Part shown: positions 55,653 through 61,956 of the stretch, piece after piece | Layout: each line of letters opens with the position of its first letter | Position numbering within the stretch: position 1 is the stretch's first letter | The notes under the pieces: generated by a model | What the model saw: the letters and a program-made list of their open reading frames with translations, nothing else | Told to the model about the DNA's origin: nothing | The model's database searches: none | NCBI GenBank assembly: GCA_032027085.1 | Contig: JAVSMS010000001.1 | Location: 946,332-1,010,331, forward strand | Length of the DNA stretch: 64,000 bases | Source: Pseudorhodoplanes sp. | GTDB taxonomy: Bacteria > Pseudomonadota > Alphaproteobacteria > Rhizobiales > Xanthobacteraceae | Direction: 5' to 3' | Translations under genes and position numbers: made by a program

Positions 55653-56828
55653 CTAGGCGGCAACCGCGAACAGCAGCGATTCGGCAAAGGTCTCGAGCTG
55701 CATCGCCATCTGCTCGAACGAGGTCATCTTCTCCTCGAATTCGAGCACGAGATACTGAATGTCGGTGTTGTCGAGATGCTTCGCCCAGGCGATCTGCTCG
55801 TCGAGGCCGGGCTCGCAGAACTTCGCCGCGGTAAGAATAGCGGCATCGGCCTTGCTGGAGCGGATCATCTCCATCAAGTAGCCTTCCTTGGTCTTGCGCT
55901 CGTCATGCTGCACCGGACTCGCCGCGGAACGCTCGACAAAGCTCTCCGCCAGCGCCCAGATCGGATCGCCGGCCTCGGGAACGTCCTGCGTGAGCCAGCG
56001 CAGCCCGATCAGCAGGTCGTCGTCGACCACATAGCAATTGCTATCAATTGCTTCGAGCATCTCGATTGGTGGCTGCTCACAGAAACCACCGACGAAGACG
56101 ACGCGCGGCTTGTCCTGGGCCGGCAGGTTGCGCTGGCGGGCGGCATCAAGCGCGCGTTTCAGCAGACCGTTATGCTCCTCGGCCGGCATGCGACTGCGCG
56201 CCCGGGTCAACAGATAGGATTCGGTGCAGCTCAGCTTCCACGGCTCGTCACGGCGCAACGCATAAATCTCGCGCAACAGTCTGCGGTTATCGTTGTAGAT
56301 GCCGATGCTGCGGCGTAACGACTCATCATCGACACTGCGCCCGGATTTCTTTTCCAGTTCGCTGCGCAGGCGCTGAAACTCTGCGGCGATGTAGCGCACC
56401 GCACCCGGCGTATTGACGTTCTGCGGCAGATAAAGGATCTGCGAGAGCTGTTCAGGAAAATTGCGCGCCCAGATGCCGGCAAGGTGTTTGGCGGCATCGC
56501 AGATCGGGTGGGTGATGAAGCCGGACAACCCCTGCAGCGAGCCATTGAGCCCGAGCTCCGCGGTCGAACGGCAGATCGAGCAGACGAATGAACCCATGCG
56601 CGCGTCGGCGTGCTTGAGTTCAAGCCGGTTACCGCCGCCGAGGACCGCGACCGGTAGCAGGCCGGCGGCATGCGCAACCTCCTCCGGGAAATAGACGGGG
56701 AAGTGGCCAAGCGTGCCGGCAAAGCCTTCCGGCAGCGAGCCCGCATCCGGGATCGGCGCCATCCGCACGTCATTGCAGTATTCGAGGACGACATTGAGCT
56801 CGGCTTCCGCGGTGGTGGCAGTGGTCAT
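55653..56828 (-). CDS. bzdN: Benzoyl-CoA reductase-type catalytic subunit (BzdN-like)
   Basis: A 391-residue HgdB-family protein and the first gene of the operon. It should pair with the BzdO-like subunit to form the ring-reducing component. Candidate cluster cysteines lie in MGSFVCSICRSTAELG, ITHPICDAAKHLAGIW and FVGGFCEQPP. HFPVYFPEEVAHAAGLLPVA is the typical opening of this fold. AAAGGAG stands before the ATG at 56828 with good spacing; the frame is open 20 codons further up without support. A dyad and a consensus FNR/FixK box lie upstream, so expression should need low oxygen. Diene hydratase, dehydrogenase and ring hydrolase genes (bzdWXY) are not in the window. Confidence 0.85.
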   Translation of the reverse strand: MTTATTAEAELNVVLEYCNDVRMAPIPDAGSLPEGFAGTLGHFPVYFPEEVAHAAGLLPVAVLGGGNRLELKHADARMGSFVCSICRSTAELGLNGSLQGLSGFITHPICDAAKHLAGIWARNFPEQLSQILYLPQNVNTPGAVRYIAAEFQRLRSELEKKSGRSVDDESLRRSIGIYNDNRRLLREIYALRRDEPWKLSCTESYLLTRARSRMPAEEHNGLLKRALDAARQRNLPAQDKPRVVFVGGFCEQPPIEMLEAIDSNCYVVDDDLLIGLRWLTQDVPEAGDPIWALAESFVERSAASPVQHDERKTKEGYLMEMIRSSKADAAILTAAKFCEPGLDEQIAWAKHLDNTDIQYLVLEFEEKMTSFEQMAMQLETFAESLLFAVAA

Positions 56829-56848
56829 GGCCTGCGCTCCTTTCCGGC

Positions 56849-56880
56849 AAATACGTAATTCGGTACTAGAATGCGTATTT
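56849..56880 (-). promoter_or_regulatory. Dyad near the expected start of bzdN transcription
   Basis: AAATACGTAATTC (56849-56861) faces GAATGCGTATTT (56869-56880), an inverted repeat with one unpaired base. Counting 41 bp from the FNR box centre puts the transcription start near 56862, inside the dyad. A repressor or CoA-ester sensor binding here could act on top of oxygen control. Confidence 0.5.
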
Positions 56881-56896
56881 AATGCCACGGGACGCT

Positions 56897-56910
56897 TTGA
56901 CTTTGATCAA
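56897..56910 (-). promoter_or_regulatory. FNR/FixK-type box upstream of the benzoyl-CoA reductase operon
   Basis: TTGACTTTGATCAA fits the TTGAY-N4-RTCAA consensus at every fixed position. Its centre lies 75 bp before the bzdN ATG, compatible with class II activation (box centred near -41). The site is in a 119-bp gap after the hemerythrin gene. Confidence 0.75.
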
Positions 56911-56947
56911 GGCAGCCGCCAAATTAGCTATCAATCGGCGGCGCGAC

Positions 56948-57370
56948 TCATCCCAGCGCGTCGCGCGCCGATGGGAACAGCATCATGTCTTCCCGCCGCA
57001 TATGGTCGCCGATGAGTTCGGCGAAGCGCGCGGTGAGCATGCCGAGCCGGCGACCGTCGTTGCTCTCGCACGCCGCCAGCAATTCGTCACGAAGCTGCAG
57101 AATCTCGCGATGCTCCGCTTCGAATTGGGCAACCAGACCGGGACCACCGCTCGCCTGCGCATAGGCCGGAAATAGGACGTTGTCCTCCTGGGCGATGTGA
57201 CGCTCAAGCGGCCCGGCAATCTTGTCGGCGCCACTGGCGACTGCTTCGCGCAATTCAGCATCGGCGCCGGCCGCGAGGGCGAGGAGTCGATCGACCCAGG
57301 GCAGCAATTCGGCATGTTCAGCCGATAACTGATCGATCAGAGTGGCATAACTGATTGTGTCGACTGTCAT
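56948..57370 (-). CDS. Hemerythrin-like (HHE) domain protein
   Basis: A 140-residue protein with a four-helix HHE fold that binds a di-iron centre. The ligand-type motifs are SAEHAELLPW, LERHIAQEDNVLFP, EAEHREILQL and LIGDHMRREDMMLFP. HHE proteins of this kind take part in O2 or NO handling and in repair of iron centres (as YtfE/ScdA does). GCAAGGAGAG precedes the ATG. It follows DUF2249 and DUF1858 genes on the same strand and precedes the reductase operon. A role in protecting the oxygen- and NO-sensitive iron-sulfur enzymes encoded next door is an inference. Confidence 0.9.
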   Translation of the reverse strand: MTVDTISYATLIDQLSAEHAELLPWVDRLLALAAGADAELREAVASGADKIAGPLERHIAQEDNVLFPAYAQASGGPGLVAQFEAEHREILQLRDELLAACESNDGRRLGMLTARFAELIGDHMRREDMMLFPSARDALG

Positions 57371-57468
57371 CGCGGCTCTCCTTGCTGAATGTCTTGCGGC
57401 GACTCAAGCGGCGGACTGTAATGTCGCCGAAGGTTGAGGCGTCTCCTGAATTATGTGTTGCTGCATTT

Positions 57469-57777
57469 TCAATCCAAATGCTGTCGGCGATCTTTGCGCC
57501 GCCGCATACGCGAAGCACTTGGGCGTTTGCCAACATACGTGTGGTCGCTCTTGGCCGTGTGCGGCTTCGGCCTGGTGGCGGCCGCGATGCGCAGCTCGGA
57601 GAGAAAAGTCTTCAGTGGAACCTGATATTCCAGTGCCGCGTCTTCGACGGTGTGCAACGCGCCGACCGGACATCCCGCACACGCCATGCCGTAGTGCATG
57701 AACAGCCATACCGTCTCCGGCCATCGACGCATGACATCGTTCACGATGTGGTGCGGCTGAGGAATCCGGTCGGCCAT
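57469..57777 (-). CDS. DUF1858 (hybrid-cluster-associated disulfide) domain protein
   Basis: A 102-residue protein whose first 65 residues match DUF1858: HHIVNDVMRRWPETVWLFMH, then GMACAGCPVGALHTVEDAAL with the CxxC pair. This domain is often encoded with hybrid cluster proteins and NO-stress genes, and a redox or Fe-S role is assumed. The C-terminal 35 residues are strongly basic (ASRMRRRKDRRQH) and not part of the domain, perhaps an extension or the result of a frameshift. The start is uncertain: ATG at 57777 has no strong ribosome site, and a GTG at 57870 is in frame. Confidence 0.75.
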   Translation of the reverse strand: MADRIPQPHHIVNDVMRRWPETVWLFMHYGMACAGCPVGALHTVEDAALEYQVPLKTFLSELRIAAATRPKPHTAKSDHTYVGKRPSASRMRRRKDRRQHLD

Positions 57778-57894
57778 CCGTTTGGTCCAGGCTGCCGTGG
57801 TTGCCGGCTGGCCGAGTTCACCGATGACGTGCTTCGGATACTCGGCCTCGCCGGATAGCGATCGCGGCACCAGTGCGGCTGCCGCGACGGAGCT

Positions 57895-58140
57895 TTAGTT
57901 CGTCGCCGCGCCTTGCCGGCCGATACGAACACGCCAGACATCAGGGCCACGTTCGAGATATTCCCAGCTCACTTCGCCGGGCTTTTCCGCCTGAAATTGA
58001 TAGTAGAGCGGCTTCGGGTCGTGATCGTTCACGAGAACGAAGCCTTCGCCGCCGTTCAATTTCCCATAAGTGTCGAAGATCAGCGCGTGACGCTGTGGTG
58101 GCGGGAGCTGTCGTACATCCAAAACCGTACCATTTTCCAT
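57895..58140 (-). CDS. DUF2249 domain protein (single domain)
   Basis: An 81-residue protein of the DUF2249 family. VLDVRQLPPPQRHALIFDTY and FVLVNDHDPKPLYYQFQAEK are the core motifs, and the family has a TusA/SirA-like fold. The absolutely typical HDPKPL segment is present. DUF2249 proteins cluster with hemerythrin, Rrf2 and nitrite/NO genes in many denitrifiers, but their role is unknown. GAGGAG precedes the ATG. An NsrR-like box lies 40-62 bp upstream. It is the first gene of the DUF2249-DUF1858-hemerythrin unit. Confidence 0.9.
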   Translation of the reverse strand: MENGTVLDVRQLPPPQRHALIFDTYGKLNGGEGFVLVNDHDPKPLYYQFQAEKPGEVSWEYLERGPDVWRVRIGRQGAATN

Positions 58141-58179
58141 TTTCGTCTCCTCTTCAGTTGCTGTGAAGTTGGCAATTAT

Positions 58180-58202
58180 AACATACATTTAAAATATATC
58201 TA
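58180..58202 (-). promoter_or_regulatory. Candidate NsrR box before the DUF2249 operon
   Basis: The 23-bp site has halves AACATACATTT and AAATATATCTA around a single A. Against the NsrR pattern AAGATGYATTT/AAATRCATCTT (from memory) 18 of 22 positions match. It is in the right place to block transcription of the DUF2249 unit, and an NsrR-type gene lies 3 kb away. Confidence 0.6.
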
Positions 58203-58245
58203 TTTGCTCACGGCGAGGCAAGCTCGCGATCAATCGATATGCGAC

Positions 58246-58626
58246 TCAGGCTCCTTCGTGAGCCACTGTCACAACTTGCTCAGCGGATGGTTGATCATCC
58301 ACATGCGGATTTGGGCTGAAGTGAGCCAGCTTGCCGGGGACGCCGTCCCAGTCCTTGGCGTCGGCAGGCGCAATGCCACGCACCGTTATGTTGGGCCATT
58401 TCGCCGAATATTCACGGTTGAGCGCCAGCCATTGCTCAAGACCCGGTGTGGTGTCCGGATGGATGGCTTGCACGGGGCATTCCGGCTCGCACACCCCGCA
58501 ATCAATGCATTCGTCCGGGTGGATGACCAGCATGTTCTCGCCGGCGTAGAAGCAGTCCACCGGACAGACCTCGACGCAGTCCATGTGCTTGCACTTGATG
58601 CAATTCTCGGTGACGACATAGGGCAC
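58246..58626 (-). CDS. 7Fe ferredoxin (FdxA type)
   Basis: A 126-residue low-potential ferredoxin. [19 protein letters not shown] and [16 protein letters not shown] supply the cysteines of a [3Fe-4S] and a [4Fe-4S] cluster, as in Azotobacter FdI/FdxA; the C-terminal part ([17 protein letters not shown]) is also typical. The start is a GTG preceded by GGAAGGAG. It is upstream of the DUF2249 unit on the same strand but separated by 105 bp with an NsrR-like box. Benzoyl-CoA reductases take electrons from reduced ferredoxin, so this gene is a candidate donor, although FdxA also serves Fe-S maintenance. Confidence 0.93.
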   Translation of the reverse strand: MPYVVTENCIKCKHMDCVEVCPVDCFYAGENMLVIHPDECIDCGVCEPECPVQAIHPDTTPGLEQWLALNREYSAKWPNITVRGIAPADAKDWDGVPGKLAHFSPNPHVDDQPSAEQVVTVAHEGA

Positions 58627-58711
58627 GGCGCGCTCCTTCCAATCTGACGAAAGCACCGAACAGCAATTAGACGCTTCGGCGCCTTGATGCCGAAGCTAGC
58701 TCTTAAATGAT

Positions 58712-58743
58712 ATATTGACAATATTTCTTTTTGCGCAAAGATT
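58712..58743 (+). promoter_or_regulatory. Promoter with palindromic -35 region before the membrane protein
   Basis: ATATTGACAATAT (58712-58724) is a perfect palindrome containing TTGACA (58715-58720). A weak -10 (AAGATT, 58738-58743) follows after 17 bp, and TTTGCGCAAA (58730-58739) is a second palindrome in the spacer. The gap is the divergent control region of the ferredoxin and the membrane protein. Confidence 0.45.
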
Positions 58744-58800
58744 GCCGTGGCGACCGGATGTGAAGGACTTGCTGACGGCGGCCACAGACGGAGAGCTTCG

Positions 58801-60156
58801 ATGATCGGCGCCTCACTGTCCCGTTGGACCATGTCGTATTTCGCGGCCGCGCTTCTTGCACTGCTGGCCGCCGAGACCTTGATGGCGTCGGGCTATGGCT
58901 TTCCCTTCGCCGAGCTCCGGTCTGTAGAGACGCTCTTTCTGGTGCATCTGGTCGCGCTTGGCTGGCTGAGCCTGCTGATGTCAGGCGCGCTCCTGCAGTT
59001 CGTGCCGGTGCTGGTCGCACGGCCGCTCTACAGCGATACCCTGCCGCTCCCGGCGCTGCTCGCGCTTGTTGCCGGGCTCATCGCGCTGCTCGGCGGCTTC
59101 CTGCAACTGGACGGACGGCTCACATGGGCCATGCCCCTGCTTCCAATCGCCGGACCGCTGCTCGGCGTTGGGTTCGCTCTCAATCTGTGGAATCTGGGCC
59201 GCACGCTGTGGCCCCTGCGCGGCTTGCCCCTGCCGGCGCGCTTTGTCGTGATCGGTCTGCTTAGCGTCGTGGTGACGGTCGCCCTGGGAATCGTCTTTAC
59301 GCTCGTGCTCAGCGGCACGACCACAAACGAGCGCCTGATTCAGCTCACGGCGGCCGGCGTTCCGATCCACATCATCGCAGGACTCGGCGGCTGGCTGACG
59401 TTCAGCGCGATAGGCGTGAGCTACCGGCTGCTCGCCATGTTCATGCTCGCGCCGGATGTCGAGGGCTGGAGCGTTCGTGCTGCCCTCTCGTCCGGAACGC
59501 TTGCGCTCGCGCTTGTCATTCTCGGCGGCATCATTGCCGTCTGCCATGGCCTCGAGTTGAACACCTTGCTCGCTGCCGCAGCGGTGCTCGGAGCCGCTGC
59601 TCTTGCGGTTTACGTCTTCGATGTCGCTCGGCTCTATCGCGCGCGCAAACGGCGCCACATGGAACTTAACAGCCGCATGGCCGGCCTCGCCCTCGCCTCC
59701 CTCGTTGCAGCAGCCACGCTTCTCGCTGCCGCGCTGGCGCGCGGCAGCCTTTCGCACGACGTGGGCGCCATCGTCTTCCTCATCGCGTTCGGATGGCTCT
59801 CCGGACTCGGTCTGGCAAAGCTCTACAAGATCGTCGCATTCCTGACCTGGCTCGAATGCTACGGGCCGGTCCTGGGCAAGACGTTGACGCCACGCGTGCA
59901 GGACCTGGTCGCGGAGTCGCGCGCAGCCAAATGGTTCTGGCTGTACTTTGCGGCGGTGTGGCTCGGTACCATAGCGCTGATGCTCGATGCGACTGCGGTA
60001 TTTCGAGCGGCCGCGGCAGTGATGCTTGCCGCGAGCGTCGCCATCATCGCCGAACTCGTTCGTGCGCGGTGCCTCGTCGAGGTAGATGCGGCCAATCGCC
60101 TCCCGGCCGGCGCCCACCGCCCACGGCTCTTCCTTTGTGTGTCTCAACAAACCTGA
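58801..60156 (+). CDS. Polytopic membrane protein of a nitric-oxide-type cluster
   Basis: A 451-residue protein with about 12 helices. Histidines inside helices occur in SVETLFLVHLVALGWLSLLM (His49) and GVPIHIIAGLGGWLTFSAIG, which recalls heme-binding oxidase subunit I proteins, but the heme-copper ligand set is not complete and I do not assign that function. LAKLYKIVAFLTWLECYGPV is another conserved-looking segment. It does not show the NnrS wording. GGAGAG precedes the ATG at 58801. It leads a unit with a double-DUF2249 protein, an Fe-S assembly factor and a small protein. A role in NO sensing, reduction or heme handling is possible. Confidence 0.75.
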   Translation: MIGASLSRWTMSYFAAALLALLAAETLMASGYGFPFAELRSVETLFLVHLVALGWLSLLMSGALLQFVPVLVARPLYSDTLPLPALLALVAGLIALLGGFLQLDGRLTWAMPLLPIAGPLLGVGFALNLWNLGRTLWPLRGLPLPARFVVIGLLSVVVTVALGIVFTLVLSGTTTNERLIQLTAAGVPIHIIAGLGGWLTFSAIGVSYRLLAMFMLAPDVEGWSVRAALSSGTLALALVILGGIIAVCHGLELNTLLAAAAVLGAAALAVYVFDVARLYRARKRRHMELNSRMAGLALASLVAAATLLAAALARGSLSHDVGAIVFLIAFGWLSGLGLAKLYKIVAFLTWLECYGPVLGKTLTPRVQDLVAESRAAKWFWLYFAAVWLGTIALMLDATAVFRAAAAVMLAASVAIIAELVRARCLVEVDAANRLPAGAHRPRLFLCVSQQT

Positions 60157-60168
60157 AAGGCCGGTACG

Positions 60169-60702
60169 ATGACAATGACATACATTGATTTGGACGTGCG
60201 ACCGATCCTGCGCGCTGGCGGCGAGCCATTCGAGCAGATCATGCAGACCATCTCCTCGCTCGAACCGGGAAAGGGACTGCGGCTGTACGCCACGTTCGAG
60301 CCGACGCCGCTCTTTCACGTGCTCGGATCCAAGGGTTTCACCCACGAGGCCAAGTCCCTCGACGGCGGCGACTGGGAAGTGCTGTTCCGGCCGACGTCAA
60401 CGGCTACGCCCGACCAGGCTCAGGCGCTCATATCGCCCAACGACGACTCGGAATGGCCTGCACCGTCGCAGCATCTCGACAACCGCGATCTCGACCCGCC
60501 GGAACCGATGGTGCGCATTCTCGCTGCGACCGAGGCGCTGAAGGAGGGTGAGGTGCTTTCTTCGCTGCTCTGCCGCGAGCCGACGTTTCTTCTTCCCGAA
60601 CTGGCGAAGCGCGGACACCGCTGGCGCGGCGGCTTCGAGGCGGATGGGAAGACCTACAAGATCGTTATACGGGTCGGCGCACGGCGGGAGGCTATGGCAT
60701 GA
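60169..60702 (+). CDS. Double DUF2249 domain protein
   Basis: A 177-residue protein with two DUF2249 domains joined by a Pro/Asp-rich linker. The first (about 5-72) has YIDLDVRPILRAGGEPFEQI and ATFEPTPLFHVLGSKGF. The second (about 110-172) has VRILAATEALKEGEVLSSLL and FLLPELAKRGHRWRGGFEAD. This two-domain form is found with Rrf2 and MIP18-type genes in other proteobacteria as I recall. AAAGG precedes the ATG, 12 bp after the membrane protein gene. Its stop overlaps the next start by 4 bp. The domains may bind a small ligand or persulfide; the function is not known. Confidence 0.88.
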   Translation: MTMTYIDLDVRPILRAGGEPFEQIMQTISSLEPGKGLRLYATFEPTPLFHVLGSKGFTHEAKSLDGGDWEVLFRPTSTATPDQAQALISPNDDSEWPAPSQHLDNRDLDPPEPMVRILAATEALKEGEVLSSLLCREPTFLLPELAKRGHRWRGGFEADGKTYKIVIRVGARREAMA

Positions 60703-61031
60703 GTACCGACGTCAAGAGCGATCTCGCCGACGAGGTCCGCAACGCGCTGCGGACTGTGATCGATCCTGAGCTCGGCTTCAACATCGTCGACCTCGGTCTC
60801 ATCTACAGCATTGCCGTCGAGAGCGACGTCGCCCTTATCACCATGACTACGACGACGCGCGGCTGCCCGGCCACGAGTTTTCTGAAGGAGGGTGCCCGCG
60901 AAAGTGCCAGTACGATCTCCGGCGTGAAAACGGTCGACGTCACGTTGACCTATGACCCCCCGTGGACACCCGAGATGATGAGCGCCGAGGCCAAGAAATA
61001 TCTCGGCGTGGCCGATGGGGTGGGCTGGTGA
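60699..61031 (+). CDS. MIP18/SufT-family Fe-S assembly factor (PaaD-like)
   Basis: A 110-residue protein of the DUF59 family. LRTVIDPELGFNIVDLGLIY is the signature, and TMTTTTRGCPATSFLKEGAR carries the conserved Cys of the TxxGCP motif. The ending VDVTLTYDPPWTPEMMSAEA is usual. Family members help deliver iron-sulfur clusters to target enzymes (SufT) or to the phenylacetyl-CoA oxygenase (PaaD). No suf or paa genes are nearby, so here it probably serves maturation or repair of enzymes in this cluster. It overlaps both neighbours by 4 bp. Confidence 0.92.
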   Translation: MSTDVKSDLADEVRNALRTVIDPELGFNIVDLGLIYSIAVESDVALITMTTTTRGCPATSFLKEGARESASTISGVKTVDVTLTYDPPWTPEMMSAEAKKYLGVADGVGW

Positions 61032-61243
61032 ACGCGCCTCAACAAAGGCCGGAAACGCGCGACACGCCGACGCTTAGCGACCTGCTGTTGCGCAGTCTCG
61101 AAAAGCTGGCGGCGGCGGGAAACGTCGAGGAAGCCTGCCGCCTCGCCGGTCATGCCTGCGTAACCCTGCGGCACAGCGACCCGCATGGCGAACGCCGCTT
61201 CAACGCTTTGCTGCATCGGCTGACGAAGCACCTTTCCTGGTAG
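61028..61243 (+). CDS. Small helical protein at the end of the NO-type operon
   Basis: A 71-residue protein starting with a GTG that overlaps the preceding stop (GTGA). It is predicted helical: LSDLLLRSLEKLAAAGNVEE and ACRLAGHACVTLRHSDPHGE, with two Cys and several His that could bind a metal. I do not recognise a named family. The tight overlap with the MIP18 gene and the convergent NsrR gene make it part of the operon. It could be a partner subunit or a regulator of the assembly factor. Confidence 0.7.
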   Translation: MNAPQQRPETRDTPTLSDLLLRSLEKLAAAGNVEEACRLAGHACVTLRHSDPHGERRFNALLHRLTKHLSW

Positions 61244-61276
61244 CCGCGCGAACGCACGCGATTGCGCGGCGAGCGA

Positions 61277-61753
61277 TCAATGTGATGCGCGCGGGCGGGC
61301 GAAATGCGGCCCCCGTGTGCCCAGCTTCTTCCCGTGGGGCGGCAAAAAATCGCGTCCTTTCAGCGCGATATCGGCCAGCGTATAGCGGTCGAAGGTGCTG
61401 ATGAAGGCATTGAGCGCTTCATTGACGACCCGTGGCAGCCCGCAACATCGTGTGAGGATGCACTCATTGCCGATCGAGAAACATTCCACCAGCGTAAAAT
61501 CCGGCTCCGACAGCCGGATAATGTCGCCAAGCCGAATTTTCTCCGGCGATCGCGCCAGCAGCAGCCCGCCGGAGCGGCCGCGAACGGCTTTCAAGTATCC
61601 CGCCCGGGTGAGCACATTCACGACCTTCATCAGATGTGCGCGTGATACGCCATAGACCTTGGCGGTCTCGTCGATCGTGATCAGCCGGTCGCCAGCATTC
61701 GCTGCGTAAAGCAGCACGCGCAGGGCGTAATCGGAGAAAGTCGTAAGCCGCAA
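61277..61753 (-). CDS. nsrR: Rrf2-family regulator, NsrR type
   Basis: A 158-residue regulator. MRLTTFSDYALRVLLYAANA, the helix-turn-helix ITIDETAKVYGVSRAHLMKV and the wing VRGRSGGLLLARSPEKIRLG are typical of NsrR. A cysteine set (VECFSIGNECILTRCCGLP) can hold a [4Fe-4S] cluster that reacts with NO, and DRYTLADIALKG matches the NsrR C-terminus. It is convergent with the membrane protein/DUF2249/MIP18 unit and probably represses it and the DUF2249-hemerythrin unit until NO appears. The C-terminal 20 residues are basic and longer than usual. Other Rrf2 members such as IscR differ in cysteine spacing. Confidence 0.83.
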   Translation of the reverse strand: MRLTTFSDYALRVLLYAANAGDRLITIDETAKVYGVSRAHLMKVVNVLTRAGYLKAVRGRSGGLLLARSPEKIRLGDIIRLSEPDFTLVECFSIGNECILTRCCGLPRVVNEALNAFISTFDRYTLADIALKGRDFLPPHGKKLGTRGPHFARPRASH

Positions 61754-61956
61754 CTGTCCCTCGTTCGCTATGACGCAGCTAGGATGTACGCTTTGATATA
61801 TATATATATACCGATAGCGGCGGGCAGCAGAATTTATGCATCAAGAGGTAGATGTCCGGGACAAGTTTACATTCCGGCCATCGGCCGGACCGAACTGCAA
61901 GGTCCCCCAATTTCATTGGCTGCACTCTGGCTCAGAACTCTGAGGATGGCTGATCA
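61754..61956. other. AT-rich gap with an (AT)7 tract
   Basis: Between nsrR and the exonuclease/CBS gene lies a 203-bp gap. Bases 61795-61809 are alternating AT, which is unusual in this GC-rich sequence. It is 42 bp upstream of the nsrR start and could be part of its promoter. Nothing else is recognised. Confidence 0.5.

Noticed and set aside
52515-56828. Interpretation as a 2-hydroxyacyl-CoA (2-hydroxyglutaryl-CoA) dehydratase system
   Set aside because: That system has one homodimeric activator ATPase. Here there are two unlike ATPases in one operon, which fits an aryl-CoA reductase. Kept only as a weak alternative.
57404-57724. A 106-codon frame overlapping the DUF1858 gene
   Set aside because: It is a shifted-frame shadow with His/Arg-rich, domain-free sequence, whereas the other frame contains the DUF1858 motif.
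58801-60156. Calling the membrane protein NnrS or a heme-copper oxidase subunit I
   Set aside because: The characteristic NnrS wording and the full set of heme-copper histidines are not visible. Only general similarity in helix count and in-helix histidines is seen.
61795-61809. (AT)7 tract as a phase-variation switch for nsrR
   Set aside because: It is short and lies outside a coding frame, and dinucleotide tracts of this size may simply form part of an AT-rich promoter. Read-level length variation would be needed to revive the idea.
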